A stretch of DNA of 54,205 bases from an uncultured Mycobacteriaceae bacterium (GCA_902826815.1 CADEGF010000050.1:1-54205); one strand, 5' to 3'; positions 41,044 through 49,861 are shown, numbered from the stretch's first letter. A program made the numbers and translations. Notes: a model not told the origin generated them from the letters alone.

Positions 41044-41766
41044 TTAACCGATGGCGGTTGCCTGGAGGAGCTCCGCGTACTGGCTTTCGAGTGTCTTGGC
41101 CGCACCACTGCGCCAGCTTGGGGCCAGTGATTGCGACATGGCGTCGGGGAAGATTTCTTCCTGCCCTTCGTTCACGCCGTCGAAGATGGCTCGCGCGACG
41201 GACTCCGGAGTCGCCTTCGGTATGTCGAGCCCCCTTGTCATATCGGTGTCCACAGGCCCTGTCAGCACGGCATGGACTCGCACGCCGCGTGCGGCGACAA
41301 GGACGCGTAGCGATTGCGTCAGGTTGAACGCGGCCGCTTTGGAGATCGAGTAGGCGGGGATGAGCGGCAAGGGGGCCAAGGCGTTCAATGACAGGTTGTT
41401 GACGATGGCTCCATGGGAGCGAGCCAGCAGCGGCAGAAAAGCCTGCGTGACGCTGTACGTGCCGAAGAGATTGACGGCCAGATGTCGTTCGAGCACCGAA
41501 GGATCACTCAAGTCGTCGTAGAGCGCCAACCCGGCGTTGTTGATGAGAATGTCGAGTGATTCGATTTCATCGACCGCTCGCTGAATCTTCGCGGCATTGG
41601 TCACGTCTACGGTCACGGGAGTGACACGGCTGTCCGAGTGGGTCACGGGCTGGCGCGTAGCGGCATATACCCGGTTCGCGCCCCTGGTCAGGGCTTCCTC
41701 AACCAGGGCGCGGCCGATACCGCGGTTGGCCCCGGTCACCAGAACTGCTTTGTCTGCGATGGTCAT
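41044..41766 (-). CDS. Short-chain dehydrogenase/reductase
   Basis: The 240-residue protein has VLVTGANRGIGRALVEEA, ILINNAGLALYDD and the catalytic segment NLSLNALAPLPLIPAYSISK with Tyr-x3-Lys. It starts opposite the ECF sigma factor gene, 160 bp away. Short-chain dehydrogenases are common neighbours of ECF41-like sigma factors, so it may be a target of that sigma factor (inference). Confidence 0.9.
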   Translation of the reverse strand: MTIADKAVLVTGANRGIGRALVEEALTRGANRVYAATRQPVTHSDSRVTPVTVDVTNAAKIQRAVDEIESLDILINNAGLALYDDLSDPSVLERHLAVNLFGTYSVTQAFLPLLARSHGAIVNNLSLNALAPLPLIPAYSISKAAAFNLTQSLRVLVAARGVRVHAVLTGPVDTDMTRGLDIPKATPESVARAIFDGVNEGQEEIFPDAMSQSLAPSWRSGAAKTLESQYAELLQATAIG

Positions 41767-41825
41767 ACATCCTCCGATCGAATGGATTTCGAGCTGTCGA
41801 AGATGTAGGCGCTGCTACCCCGAGA

Positions 41826-41852
41826 AACTGGGCGTGGAATTTGCGCCCAGTT
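41826..41852. promoter_or_regulatory. Strong inverted repeat between dehydrogenase and sigma factor genes
   Basis: AACTGGGCG and CGCCCAGTT form a perfect 9-bp inverted repeat with a 9-base spacer in the divergent promoter region. It may be an operator for both genes, or an mRNA hairpin. Confidence 0.45.
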
Positions 41853-41927
41853 CGCGCCTTGGTCGACGTCGATACTTGAAAGTCGACGAGGAGAGCCGGA
41901 CGTGACGCGAGGGTGGAGTGGTGAGAC

Positions 41928-42935
41928 GTGGAAACAACCGACCTGATCACCAGGGCGCGGGCCGGGGACGGCGACGCGTTCCGCGAGTTGACCGAGCCGT
42001 ACCGTCGAGAGTTGCTGGTGCACTGCTACCGAATGCTCGGATCGTTTCAGGATGCCGAGGATGCCCTACAGGACACGTTGCTGTCCGCCTGGCAAGCACT
42101 CGACGGATTCGAGGGACGCGCCTCGATCCGAACATGGCTTTACCGGATCGCCACCAACCGGTGCCTCGATGTGCTTCGCTCGGCCAAGCGGCGCCCGGCC
42201 AAGGAGTGGGACATCTCGACGATTGACCCGCCAGAGCCGACCCGGCTCGGCGAAATCACCTGGCTTGAGCCATATCCCGACAGCCTTCTCGAGGGTGCGG
42301 CAAACGCGCCGCTGGACCCCGAGGCACACTACGAGCAGACCGAAGCCATCTCCCTGGCCTTCGTGACCGCTTTGCAAAGCCTACCGGCCCGCCAGCGCGC
42401 CGTGCTCATCCTGCGGGAAGTGCTCGGATACCACGCCAACGAGGTGGCGGAGATGCTCGACTCGACCATCGAATCGGTCAACAGTGCCCTCAAGCGGGCC
42501 CGCGCCACCTTGCAGCGGCGGCTACCGCCGAGGGGCGATGACGAACCGCCTCCCGCTCCCGACTCACCCGCTGAGCAGGCGCTGGTGGCAAGATTCGTCC
42601 GCGCGTACGAATCGGGCGATGTCGATGTGCTGGTCAGCTTGCTCACCGCCGACGTATCCGTCTCCATGCCGCCAGTTCCGCTCGAATACCAAGGCCGCGA
42701 CGTCGTCGCCCGCTTCTTCGCGAGCGTCTTCCGTGACCGCGGGATGTATCACCTCGTACCGACGCGGGCGAATGGTCAGCTGGCGTTCGGGGCCTATCTC
42801 CTCACCCCCAACGGTGTCCGCCACGGGGCCGGCCTGCTTGTCCTCACCGTCGTCGGCGATCGCATTTCCGCCATGACCCGCTTCGACAACGACGTGCTCC
42901 CGTCGTTCGGGCTACCGCGATCGCTTCCCGGCTGA
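41928..42935 (+). CDS. ECF sigma factor with SnoaL-like C-terminal domain
   Basis: The 335-residue protein has sigma region 2 (about 5-75: HCYRMLGSFQDAEDALQDTL) and region 4 (about 140-195: LPARQRAVLILREVLGYHAN). The tail (about 205-330) resembles the SnoaL/NTF2 fold. The linker WLEPYPDSLLEG is typical of the SigG/SigJ-like groups, whose tail controls activity in place of an anti-sigma factor. It starts at GTG. No anti-sigma gene is next to it. Confidence 0.9.
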   Translation: METTDLITRARAGDGDAFRELTEPYRRELLVHCYRMLGSFQDAEDALQDTLLSAWQALDGFEGRASIRTWLYRIATNRCLDVLRSAKRRPAKEWDISTIDPPEPTRLGEITWLEPYPDSLLEGAANAPLDPEAHYEQTEAISLAFVTALQSLPARQRAVLILREVLGYHANEVAEMLDSTIESVNSALKRARATLQRRLPPRGDDEPPPAPDSPAEQALVARFVRAYESGDVDVLVSLLTADVSVSMPPVPLEYQGRDVVARFFASVFRDRGMYHLVPTRANGQLAFGAYLLTPNGVRHGAGLLVLTVVGDRISAMTRFDNDVLPSFGLPRSLPG

Positions 42936-42943
42936 GGTCACGG

Positions 42944-44668
42944 CTACGGCACGGTGACGACGATCTTTCCGTTGGCCGCGCCGGATTCCATGAGTTGGTG
43001 CGCCTCCCGGATCTGGTCGAACCGGAACACCTGTGACGGTTTGGCATCGAGCTGACCGCTCTGAACCTGCCGGGCGATGTCGCTGAGCGGCACGTCGGAT
43101 AGTGGAAACGCCGGGGAACCGAACACGAAGCTGCCGAAGAAGCTCAGATTCACCCCGCTCGCCATTCGCAATAGCGGGTTGAAATCGCCGATCGGTTCGA
43201 GACCACCCAACCAGCCGGCCAGGCATGCGGTGCCGTCGCGGCGGAGCATGTCCAACGAGTCGAGGATGGTGCTGTTGCCTACCAGGTCGAGAACAGCGTC
43301 GATTCCGCTGGCTGCCAATTCAGGTGCCAAGACCGGCTTTTCGACGACGACGCGCGATACACCCAGCTGTTCGAGGAGCGGAAAGCGGTCTCGGCTGCGG
43401 GTGGTCGCGATGACCCGCGCGTCGGCGTTCAGCGCCATCTTGGCAGCGGCTTGACCGAACGACGATGTGGCACCCCGGATCACGATCGTCTGCCCCGGTT
43501 TCAGATCGATGTTGCGAAACAGGCACGTCCATGCCGTGGCATACGACTCCGGCAACGCAGCCAACTGCGACCACGGCAGCTCGGATTCGATTGCCGCGAC
43601 GTTCGCCACCGGGATCCGGGTGTACTCGGCGTAGCTGCCGTTGATCGTTCGGCCCATTCCGCCCATCAGCGCGGCGACTCTGGTGCCGACCGGGAACTCG
43701 CCAGATGGACAGGAGTCGACGACGCCGACGCACTCAATACCGCTGACCTCGGCGGCCTCGGCCCATTCGCCTCTGCGCATGTGCAATTCGGCATGGTTGA
43801 TGCCGAACGCCTTGACCGCGATGACGACCTCGCCGGGCTTGGGTAGCGGTTTGGGGATGTCGACATACCCATAGCTGTCGAGGCCGCCGAACTGTTCCAG
43901 GACGATCGCACGCATGGTTTCGCCATGCTCCTGTTCGCGGACCACGGCGGGACCGGACCTCGTCGCGACGGGTGCTGCGGGCGGCGGTTCCAGCTGCTGC
44001 ACGAGTTCCAGGAGATCCGGCACGACGATGTCGGGCTGCGGTACCGCCGGTGTCGGCAGTGGAGCAGTGCCTGCGCGGGTGATCAGCGCCGCGCGGAAAC
44101 CGGCGGCCTGCGCGCCGGTGGTGTCCCACACGTGCGCGGCGACCATCATGCACTGCGAAGGATCCACACCGAGCGCTGCGGCTACGCCGGTGTAGAGCTG
44201 CGGGGCCGGCTTGAACGCCCGCCACGAATCCACGCTGAACTGTTTTTCGAAGAGGTCGGCGAGCCCGGCATTCGCCAACGGTGTCGAGCCGCCCGCGATC
44301 GGTGGTGAATTCGTCAGCGCCACAAGGCGAAAACCCTTGGCCTTGAGCTTCGCCAGTGCCTCGGCGACGTCGGCATGAGCGGGCATCGTCTGCATGCCGC
44401 GAGCGAGCTCCTCCAGATCGTCGTCGGTGACGGCGACCCCGTGCCCGTCTCCGATCATCCGAAGGACAGCGCGCCCAAGTGAGAAGAAGTCGAGGTAAGT
44501 GCCGGCTATGGTGACGGTCATCGAGTAGAGGACCAGTTTGTCGAACCACTCCCGCATCACCCGCTTGTCGCCGAATAATCGGTCGAAATGCGGTTCGAGC
44601 GAGGTGATGTCGATCAACGTCTCGTTGACGTCGAACACCAGCACCGACGGCGCGTCAACGGGTGTCAT
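42944..44668 (-). CDS. Fused haloacid dehalogenase-type hydrolase and quinone reductase
   Basis: One uninterrupted frame of 574 residues encodes two complete enzymes. Residues 1 to about 225 are a HAD type II protein (VFDVNETLID with the nucleophile aspartate, ALTNSPP, and WRAFKPAPQLY). A 27-residue Pro/Ala-rich linker follows. Residues 252-574 are a zinc-free medium-chain reductase (MRAIVLEQFGG, IRGATSSFGQAAAKMAL). Met252 has a GGAG some bases upstream and could also start a separate protein. The ATG overlaps the hydrolase stop (ATGA), so the two genes form an operon. Confidence 0.85.
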   Translation of the reverse strand: MTPVDAPSVLVFDVNETLIDITSLEPHFDRLFGDKRVMREWFDKLVLYSMTVTIAGTYLDFFSLGRAVLRMIGDGHGVAVTDDDLEELARGMQTMPAHADVAEALAKLKAKGFRLVALTNSPPIAGGSTPLANAGLADLFEKQFSVDSWRAFKPAPQLYTGVAAALGVDPSQCMMVAAHVWDTTGAQAAGFRAALITRAGTAPLPTPAVPQPDIVVPDLLELVQQLEPPPAAPVATRSGPAVVREQEHGETMRAIVLEQFGGLDSYGYVDIPKPLPKPGEVVIAVKAFGINHAELHMRRGEWAEAAEVSGIECVGVVDSCPSGEFPVGTRVAALMGGMGRTINGSYAEYTRIPVANVAAIESELPWSQLAALPESYATAWTCLFRNIDLKPGQTIVIRGATSSFGQAAAKMALNADARVIATTRSRDRFPLLEQLGVSRVVVEKPVLAPELAASGIDAVLDLVGNSTILDSLDMLRRDGTACLAGWLGGLEPIGDFNPLLRMASGVNLSFFGSFVFGSPAFPLSDVPLSDIARQVQSGQLDAKPSQVFRFDQIREAHQLMESGAANGKIVVTVP

Positions 44669-45534
44669 CGAGTGCTCCTTTCGGTCAGGAAGTTTCGGAT
44701 CAGGCCCGCCACTTCGTCGACCGCGGTCTCCAGCAGGAAGTGACCTCCTTCGAGGAGATGGATCTCGGCGTCAGGCGAGTCCTTGCCGAATGCGCGTGCG
44801 CCGTCGGGCCCGAAGATCGGGTCGGCTTCGCCCCAGACCGCCAGTACCGGCACCTTGCTGGTGCGCAGGTAGTCGTGCAGCGCCGGGTACATCGGCGGGT
44901 TCGTCGCGTAGTCGCGGAACAGTTTGAGCTGAATCTGGTCATTGCCTGGCCGCGCCAGCAGTACCGCGTCGTGAAGCCAGGTATCGGGACTGACCAGGGT
45001 TTCGTCCTTGACGCCAGTGACGTACTGCCACCTGATTCCCTCGACGCTCAGCGCGGTGCGGACGGCAGCCTCAGTGAGCGGAGTCTGTTCGCGCTGGTAA
45101 TCCCACACCGCGGTCCAGAAGCTCTCGACGAACCCGTCGTCGTACCCGTTGCCGTTCTGGGTGATGATCGCGGTGATGGCCTGCGGATGACGCAACGCCA
45201 GGCGCCACCCGATCGGGGCGCCGTAGTCCTGCACGTAGATCGCATAGCGAATGACACCGATTTGGTCGATGAGGTCCTCGGTCAGATCGGCCAGCGCATC
45301 GAAGGTGTAGTCGAACTCGTCGGCGGGCGGAGCGTCGGACAGACCGAAGCCCAGATGGTCAGGGGCGATCACCCGGTAGGAATCGGCCAGCAGGGGGATC
45401 AGTTCGCGGAACATGAAGGAACTGGTTGGAAATCCGTGCAACAGCACAAGTACGGGGGCATCGGGGTGGCCTGCCTCCCGATAGAAGATCCGCCTTCCGC
45501 GCACAGTGGCGTAGCGGTGGTGCACAGCTGTCAT
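44665..45534 (-). CDS. Alpha/beta hydrolase, haloalkane dehalogenase/epoxide hydrolase type
   Basis: The 289-residue protein has the oxyanion region LLHGFPTSSFMFREL. The nucleophile elbow VQDYGAPIGW has Asp103 in place of serine, as in haloalkane dehalogenases and epoxide hydrolases. The catalytic histidine is His265 in EGGHFLLE. AAGGAG precedes the ATG. It is coupled to the HAD-reductase fusion and divergent from a CGNR-family regulator. The true substrate is unknown. Confidence 0.88.
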   Translation of the reverse strand: MTAVHHRYATVRGRRIFYREAGHPDAPVLVLLHGFPTSSFMFRELIPLLADSYRVIAPDHLGFGLSDAPPADEFDYTFDALADLTEDLIDQIGVIRYAIYVQDYGAPIGWRLALRHPQAITAIITQNGNGYDDGFVESFWTAVWDYQREQTPLTEAAVRTALSVEGIRWQYVTGVKDETLVSPDTWLHDAVLLARPGNDQIQLKLFRDYATNPPMYPALHDYLRTSKVPVLAVWGEADPIFGPDGARAFGKDSPDAEIHLLEGGHFLLETAVDEVAGLIRNFLTERSTR

Positions 45535-45619
45535 GGCTAACTCCTTATAACGATTTTAACGGTTAGCGATAGTCAACGCTCCTTCCTGTAACCTGTCAAT
45601 ATTGATTTGGAGGTTAGGC
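45535..45619. promoter_or_regulatory. Divergent promoter/operator region before the CGNR regulator
   Basis: The minus strand has TTGACT (plus-strand 45571-45576) and AT-rich CGTTAA-like words leading to the hydrolase, a plausible promoter. On the plus side a perfect palindrome, TCAATATTGA (45596-45605), sits between TAACCT (45589-45594) and AGGTTA (45611-45616), which are inverted copies of each other. The second arm overlaps the regulator's ribosome site. Confidence 0.5.
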
Positions 45620-46141
45620 ATGGATCTTGTGGTCGCGGACGCCGTGGATGAGGTATTCGTGCTCGACCTGTTGAACACAACGCCTGTCATTGACGGGGCG
45701 GTCCACGACCAGCTGGCGGATCCGGCATCGGCCAAGCGGTGGACGCGCGAGCACGGGATCGCTGCGACGAAATCGGAGATCGCGGCGCTCATCGAGGTCA
45801 GGTCGATCCTACAGAACGTGGTGCGGGGGGAGATGAGGGCGACTGCCCTGAAGCCCTTTCTCGCCGGTGTCGGGCTGCGGCCGGTCGCAACTGCAGGCGG
45901 CCTCAACTGGCGAATCGAGACGACGGACGCACCGGCGAGTCCGGTCAGGGCCGTGCTGGCCTGGGACGCCCTTCGGATAGCCAGTCCTGGGCGGCTGCGC
46001 CCGTGTGCGAACACCGAATGCCGGCTGTTCTTGATAGACCGGAGTAAGCCCAACACAGCGAGGTGGTGCTCGATGGCGATCTGCGGCAATCGGATGAAGG
46101 CCCGCAGGCACTATCGCCGCGCGCATGCAGGCGACGAGTAA
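45620..46141 (+). CDS. CGNR zinc-finger regulator
   Basis: The 173-residue protein has an N-terminal stress-response/ABATE-like helical domain (about 1-125). The C-terminal CGNR zinc finger has CANTECRLFLIDRSK followed by WCSMAICGNRMKARRHYRR. Proteins of this type are presumed DNA-binding regulators. The ATG has GGAGG upstream. Eleven bases separate it from the MOSC fusion gene, so they are probably co-transcribed, and it may control both directions. Confidence 0.9.
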   Translation: MDLVVADAVDEVFVLDLLNTTPVIDGAVHDQLADPASAKRWTREHGIAATKSEIAALIEVRSILQNVVRGEMRATALKPFLAGVGLRPVATAGGLNWRIETTDAPASPVRAVLAWDALRIASPGRLRPCANTECRLFLIDRSKPNTARWCSMAICGNRMKARRHYRRAHAGDE

Positions 46142-46152
46142 GCAAACCGCTG

Positions 46153-47892
46153 ATGTCAGTGACTCCAACCCCGAGGAATGCAGCGCCGACGCTGGTGTCG
46201 GTGAACGTCGGCATGCCCGCCGATGTGCCGTGGCGCGGCAGGACCGTTCACACCGGTATCTACAAGACTCCGGTGACCGAATCGGTGATGGTGCGCAGGC
46301 TGAACATCGACGGCGACGGCCAAGGTGACCTCGGCGGCCATGGCGGTGAACAACGTGCCGTGATGGTCTACCAGACCGAGTCATACGAATACTGGAAGCG
46401 GCACTTCGGCCGCGTCGACCTCGCGCCGGGGATGTTCGGCGAGAACTTCACCGTAACCGGCCTCGCCGACGACGAGGTCTTCATCGGCGACCGCTATCGA
46501 ATCGGCGAGGCCGAATTCGAGGTCACCCAGCCGCGGGTTACCTGCTTCCGGGTCGGTATGCGCCTCGGCGAGCCCGAGATGCCGAATCTGCTTGTCGCTC
46601 ATCATCGTCCGGGCTTCTATTTTCGGGTCATCGTCGAAGGCAGGGTCACCGCGGGCGATGTGATCGAGCGGACCCGTCGGGGGCGTCACGAGCTGACCGT
46701 CGCAGGTGTCGACGCCCTGCTCTACCTGCCAGGACGCGATGTCGAGATGCTGCGCAAGGCTGTCGACGTGCCCGCGCTGAGCCCGGGGTGGCAGCAGTCG
46801 TTCGCCGAATTGCTGGCCGTACACGGCGGCACCGCGGCCACGTCACCCCCGCCGGTCGGCGTCGAACCGGGCTGGAGCGGATTCCGCAAGCTGCGCGTCG
46901 TCGAGACGCACCGGGAAAGCCCGGCCGTCCTGTCGATCGAGTTCGAGTCCTCCGACGGTGCGCCGCTACCAGTTGCGCGGCCCGGCCAGTACCTCACCCT
47001 CAGGATCCCCGACGCGGGCAGTCCAACGCCGCTGCGCAGCTATTCGTTGTCCGGCGGTCAGCCGGGACTGCGTTATCGCATCAGCGTCAAGCGTGAGGAA
47101 CACGGGATGGTGAGCCGATGGCTGCACGGACAGGTCGAAGCCGGCTCCGTCATCGACGTCGCCGCCCCGCGCGGTGACTTCTACCTCGGCGACGGTGCAG
47201 GCCCGATCGTTCTCGCGTCGGCGGGGATCGGCGTAACCCCGGTTCTCGCAATGCTTCACGCACTTGCCGCCGCGCACAGCGACCGGGAAATCCATTGGCT
47301 GCACACCACGCGTGACGCCCAGTCGCTGGCTTTCGGTGCCGAGGTGACCGAGTTGGTCGAGGCGCTGCCCAACGCACGTCATCAGATCATCTACACCGCC
47401 GACACCGGTCGTCCGGATGAGCAGGTGATCGCAGCGCTGAACCTGCCGTGCGATGCAGACGCGTATCTGTGCGGTCCGAACCGGTTCATGGACGACATGC
47501 GTGGCGCGCTGGTGGTCGCAGGCATCGATGCGGCCCACATCCACACCGAACTGTTCGGCGCGCTGCCGCCGATCAACCCCGGTATCGTCGATTCGCCGCG
47601 ACCGGCGCCCCATCGCCCTGCAGGGCCCGCGGGCACTGGACCGCCGGTGTCATTCTCCCGCAGCGGGGTCACGGTGAACTGGTCGCCGGAGTACCCCAGC
47701 ATCCTCGAACTCGCCGAAGCCTGTGATGTGCCCACCAGGTTCTCCTGCCGCAGCGGCGTGTGCCACACATGCGTAACGCCGGTCATCGGGGGAGCGACGG
47801 TCTATGACCAGCCGCCGCTCGAGCTGCCGCCGGACGGCACGGTGCTGATCTGCGTGGCGCAACCCTGCGAAGACCTCGTGCTCGACCTCTAA
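46153..47892 (+). CDS. MOSC-domain / FNR-type reductase / 2Fe-2S ferredoxin fusion
   Basis: The 579-residue protein has three parts. Residues 1 to about 215 are a YiiM-like MOSC molybdenum-cofactor domain (GDLGGHGGEQRAVMVY; the candidate ligand cysteine is in PRVTCFRVGMRLGE). Residues about 225-470 are a flavin/NAD(P)H reductase (LRSYSLSGG, IVLASAGIGVTPVLAMLHAL, YLCGPNRFMDDM). Residues about 490-579 are a plant-type ferredoxin with CRSGVCHTC and a fourth cysteine in LICVAQP. It could pass electrons from NAD(P)H to molybdenum in one chain, perhaps reducing N-hydroxylated compounds. Confidence 0.9.
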   Translation: MSVTPTPRNAAPTLVSVNVGMPADVPWRGRTVHTGIYKTPVTESVMVRRLNIDGDGQGDLGGHGGEQRAVMVYQTESYEYWKRHFGRVDLAPGMFGENFTVTGLADDEVFIGDRYRIGEAEFEVTQPRVTCFRVGMRLGEPEMPNLLVAHHRPGFYFRVIVEGRVTAGDVIERTRRGRHELTVAGVDALLYLPGRDVEMLRKAVDVPALSPGWQQSFAELLAVHGGTAATSPPPVGVEPGWSGFRKLRVVETHRESPAVLSIEFESSDGAPLPVARPGQYLTLRIPDAGSPTPLRSYSLSGGQPGLRYRISVKREEHGMVSRWLHGQVEAGSVIDVAAPRGDFYLGDGAGPIVLASAGIGVTPVLAMLHALAAAHSDREIHWLHTTRDAQSLAFGAEVTELVEALPNARHQIIYTADTGRPDEQVIAALNLPCDADAYLCGPNRFMDDMRGALVVAGIDAAHIHTELFGALPPINPGIVDSPRPAPHRPAGPAGTGPPVSFSRSGVTVNWSPEYPSILELAEACDVPTRFSCRSGVCHTCVTPVIGGATVYDQPPLELPPDGTVLICVAQPCEDLVLDL

Positions 47893-49442
47893 CGGATCTC
47901 GTCGCTCCACCGAGTTTCTTCGCGCAGAACGGGTTTGAGCACCTTACCGGCAGGGTTGCGCGGAAGTGGTTCAGTCCGCAGACACACGAACTGCGGTGCG
48001 TTGTAGTCCGCAATGTGCTCCTTGACGAAGGTATGGATCTCGCGCGGATCGGCGTGTGCGCCAGGCGCCGGTATGACGACAGCGCCGACCTTTTCGCCCA
48101 TCATCTCGTCGGGCACACCAAGCACAGCTGCTTCGAACACAGCGGGATGCTGCGCAAGCACGTTCTCGACCTCGACGCAGTACACGTTCTCGCCGCCGCG
48201 ACAGATCATGTCCTTCAACCGGTCGACGATCTGGACGAAGCCCTCCTCATCGATGCGCGCGAGATCGCCCGTGTGCAACCAGCCGTCGATGAACGTCTCC
48301 GCCGTCTTCTCCGGATTGTTCCAATAGCCCGCGACGACGTTCTGGCCGCGAATCAGCAGCTCGCCGACGCCCGTTGCCGGGTCGGGGTCGAGGAGATCGA
48401 CCTCGACCGGCGGAGCTGCGAAGCCGACGGTCTCCGGCCGGGTCTCCGCATACTCATCGGGTAGAACGGTTGACACCGATGAGGTTTCAGTCAGGCCAAA
48501 CCCGTTGGCGAGCCTGGCATTCGGGAACGACGAGCGCAGGTGCGCGATGACGTCCGGTGCCGTTGGCGCCCCGCCGTAGGTGGCCCACCCGACGTTGCTC
48601 ATGTCGAAGTCGGAGAAGTTCGGCTGGTTCATCGCCAACCAGAAGATCGCGGGCACCGATGTCAGCACGTTGATCCGCTCGTCGGCGGTCGCCCGCAGGA
48701 ACGCCTGCACATCGAAGGCGGGCATGATCACCGCGGTGCCGCCGAGGTGGAGTGTGGGCAGGAGCTGACTGTTACACCCGGTGGCGTGAAACAGCGGGAC
48801 GGATATCAGGTTGCGGATGTGAAGTGTGGCAGGGGTTTTCAACGCCCGAATGCACGTCTCGACATTCGAGAGGAAGTTCTCGTGGGTGACCATCGCGCCC
48901 TTGGGGAACCCAGTGGTGCCGCTGGTGTACATCAGGGCGCCGAGGGTGTCCCGATCGGTGTCGACCGTGACATAGGGCTCGCCGTCGGGCAGCGGTGTGT
49001 CCGGTTGCAGCACAATGTCGGCGCCCGCGTCTGTTACGACGTAGGACACCTCGCTTTCGGCGAACCGGGTGTTGACGGGTACCACGACCGCACCGGCCAT
49101 CAGCGTCCCCCAGAATGCGAGGCACCACTCCAACCCGTTGCCGTGCCGGTTCGCGACCCGGTCGCCGGGGCCGATGCCCGCCGCGCGCAGACCGCCCGCG
49201 ACGCGTGCTGAGCGGTCCCACAACTGCTCATACGTCACCCGCTCGCCGCCGAGAACGACGACCGCCTCGCGGTCGGGATGACGATCGACCGACGCCCGCA
49301 GCATGTCCAAAAGTGATCGGGTCAGCGCCGAATAACGCAGCACATCGTCGTCGGTCCGCACCACGCCGGACATGTCGAACGGCATCGTCGCGCCGCTGCG
49401 CCCCTGTTTGGTGATTGTGCTCACATCCGACTGCTCCGACAT
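47889..49442 (-). CDS. Acyl-CoA synthetase, AMP-forming
   Basis: The 517-residue enzyme activates a carboxylic acid to its CoA ester through an acyl-adenylate. It has the A3 motif MYTSGTTGFPKGAM, the A5 segment NGFGLTETSS, the A7 WLHTGDLARIDEEGF, and the C-terminal lysine motif NPAGKVLKPVLRE. The substrate may be a fatty or aromatic acid. It converges on the MOSC fusion with overlapping stop codons and diverges from the transporter remnant. Confidence 0.93.
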   Translation of the reverse strand: MSEQSDVSTITKQGRSGATMPFDMSGVVRTDDDVLRYSALTRSLLDMLRASVDRHPDREAVVVLGGERVTYEQLWDRSARVAGGLRAAGIGPGDRVANRHGNGLEWCLAFWGTLMAGAVVVPVNTRFAESEVSYVVTDAGADIVLQPDTPLPDGEPYVTVDTDRDTLGALMYTSGTTGFPKGAMVTHENFLSNVETCIRALKTPATLHIRNLISVPLFHATGCNSQLLPTLHLGGTAVIMPAFDVQAFLRATADERINVLTSVPAIFWLAMNQPNFSDFDMSNVGWATYGGAPTAPDVIAHLRSSFPNARLANGFGLTETSSVSTVLPDEYAETRPETVGFAAPPVEVDLLDPDPATGVGELLIRGQNVVAGYWNNPEKTAETFIDGWLHTGDLARIDEEGFVQIVDRLKDMICRGGENVYCVEVENVLAQHPAVFEAAVLGVPDEMMGEKVGAVVIPAPGAHADPREIHTFVKEHIADYNAPQFVCLRTEPLPRNPAGKVLKPVLREETRWSDEIR

Positions 49443-49480
49443 GACCGTCAGTGTGGCGCGCCCGCTGCTCAGGAGGGTGA

Positions 49481-49813
49481 ACTCTGCACAATCAAGTCGA
49501 TCGGACCGACCGGTTCGGCGCCCCAGCGGTGTATGCGAGCGGACTCGCCGCGTATGCCCTTGCGGTGTTCCCCGTCGGAAGCATCGCCGCGTACACGATC
49601 GGAATGCTGTTGGTGTTCGGGGTTATTCACGCCTGGATCTACGGTCCGCAGGGCACGCTCTACGCCTCCCGTTACCCGCCCGGATCCGCTACACGGGTCT
49701 GTCGACGGTGTAACAACTCGCCCTGGCTGGCGTGCACGTAGCTGGTTGCGACGGCGGTGATCAACGTCGTCGCCACGTTGTTGCTGCGGCCGCACCAGGA
49801 GCACGACGGCTGA
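49481..49813 (+). pseudogene. Decayed MFS (MHS-type) transporter, C-terminal remnant
   Basis: One frame reads DRFGAPAVYASGLAAYALAV, then GVIHAWIYGPQGTLYASRYP. The expected continuation RIRYTGLSTV is in another frame, then an in-frame stop, then VATAVINVVATLLLRPHQEH in a third. Together these match the C-terminal half of a metabolite:H+ symporter. At least two frameshifts and a stop are present, and the N-terminal half is gone. Confidence 0.75.
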
Positions 49814-49861
49814 AGCGCCGAATTCGCAGCGCCCCGACGCCGGGCGATCCACAATCGAGCC

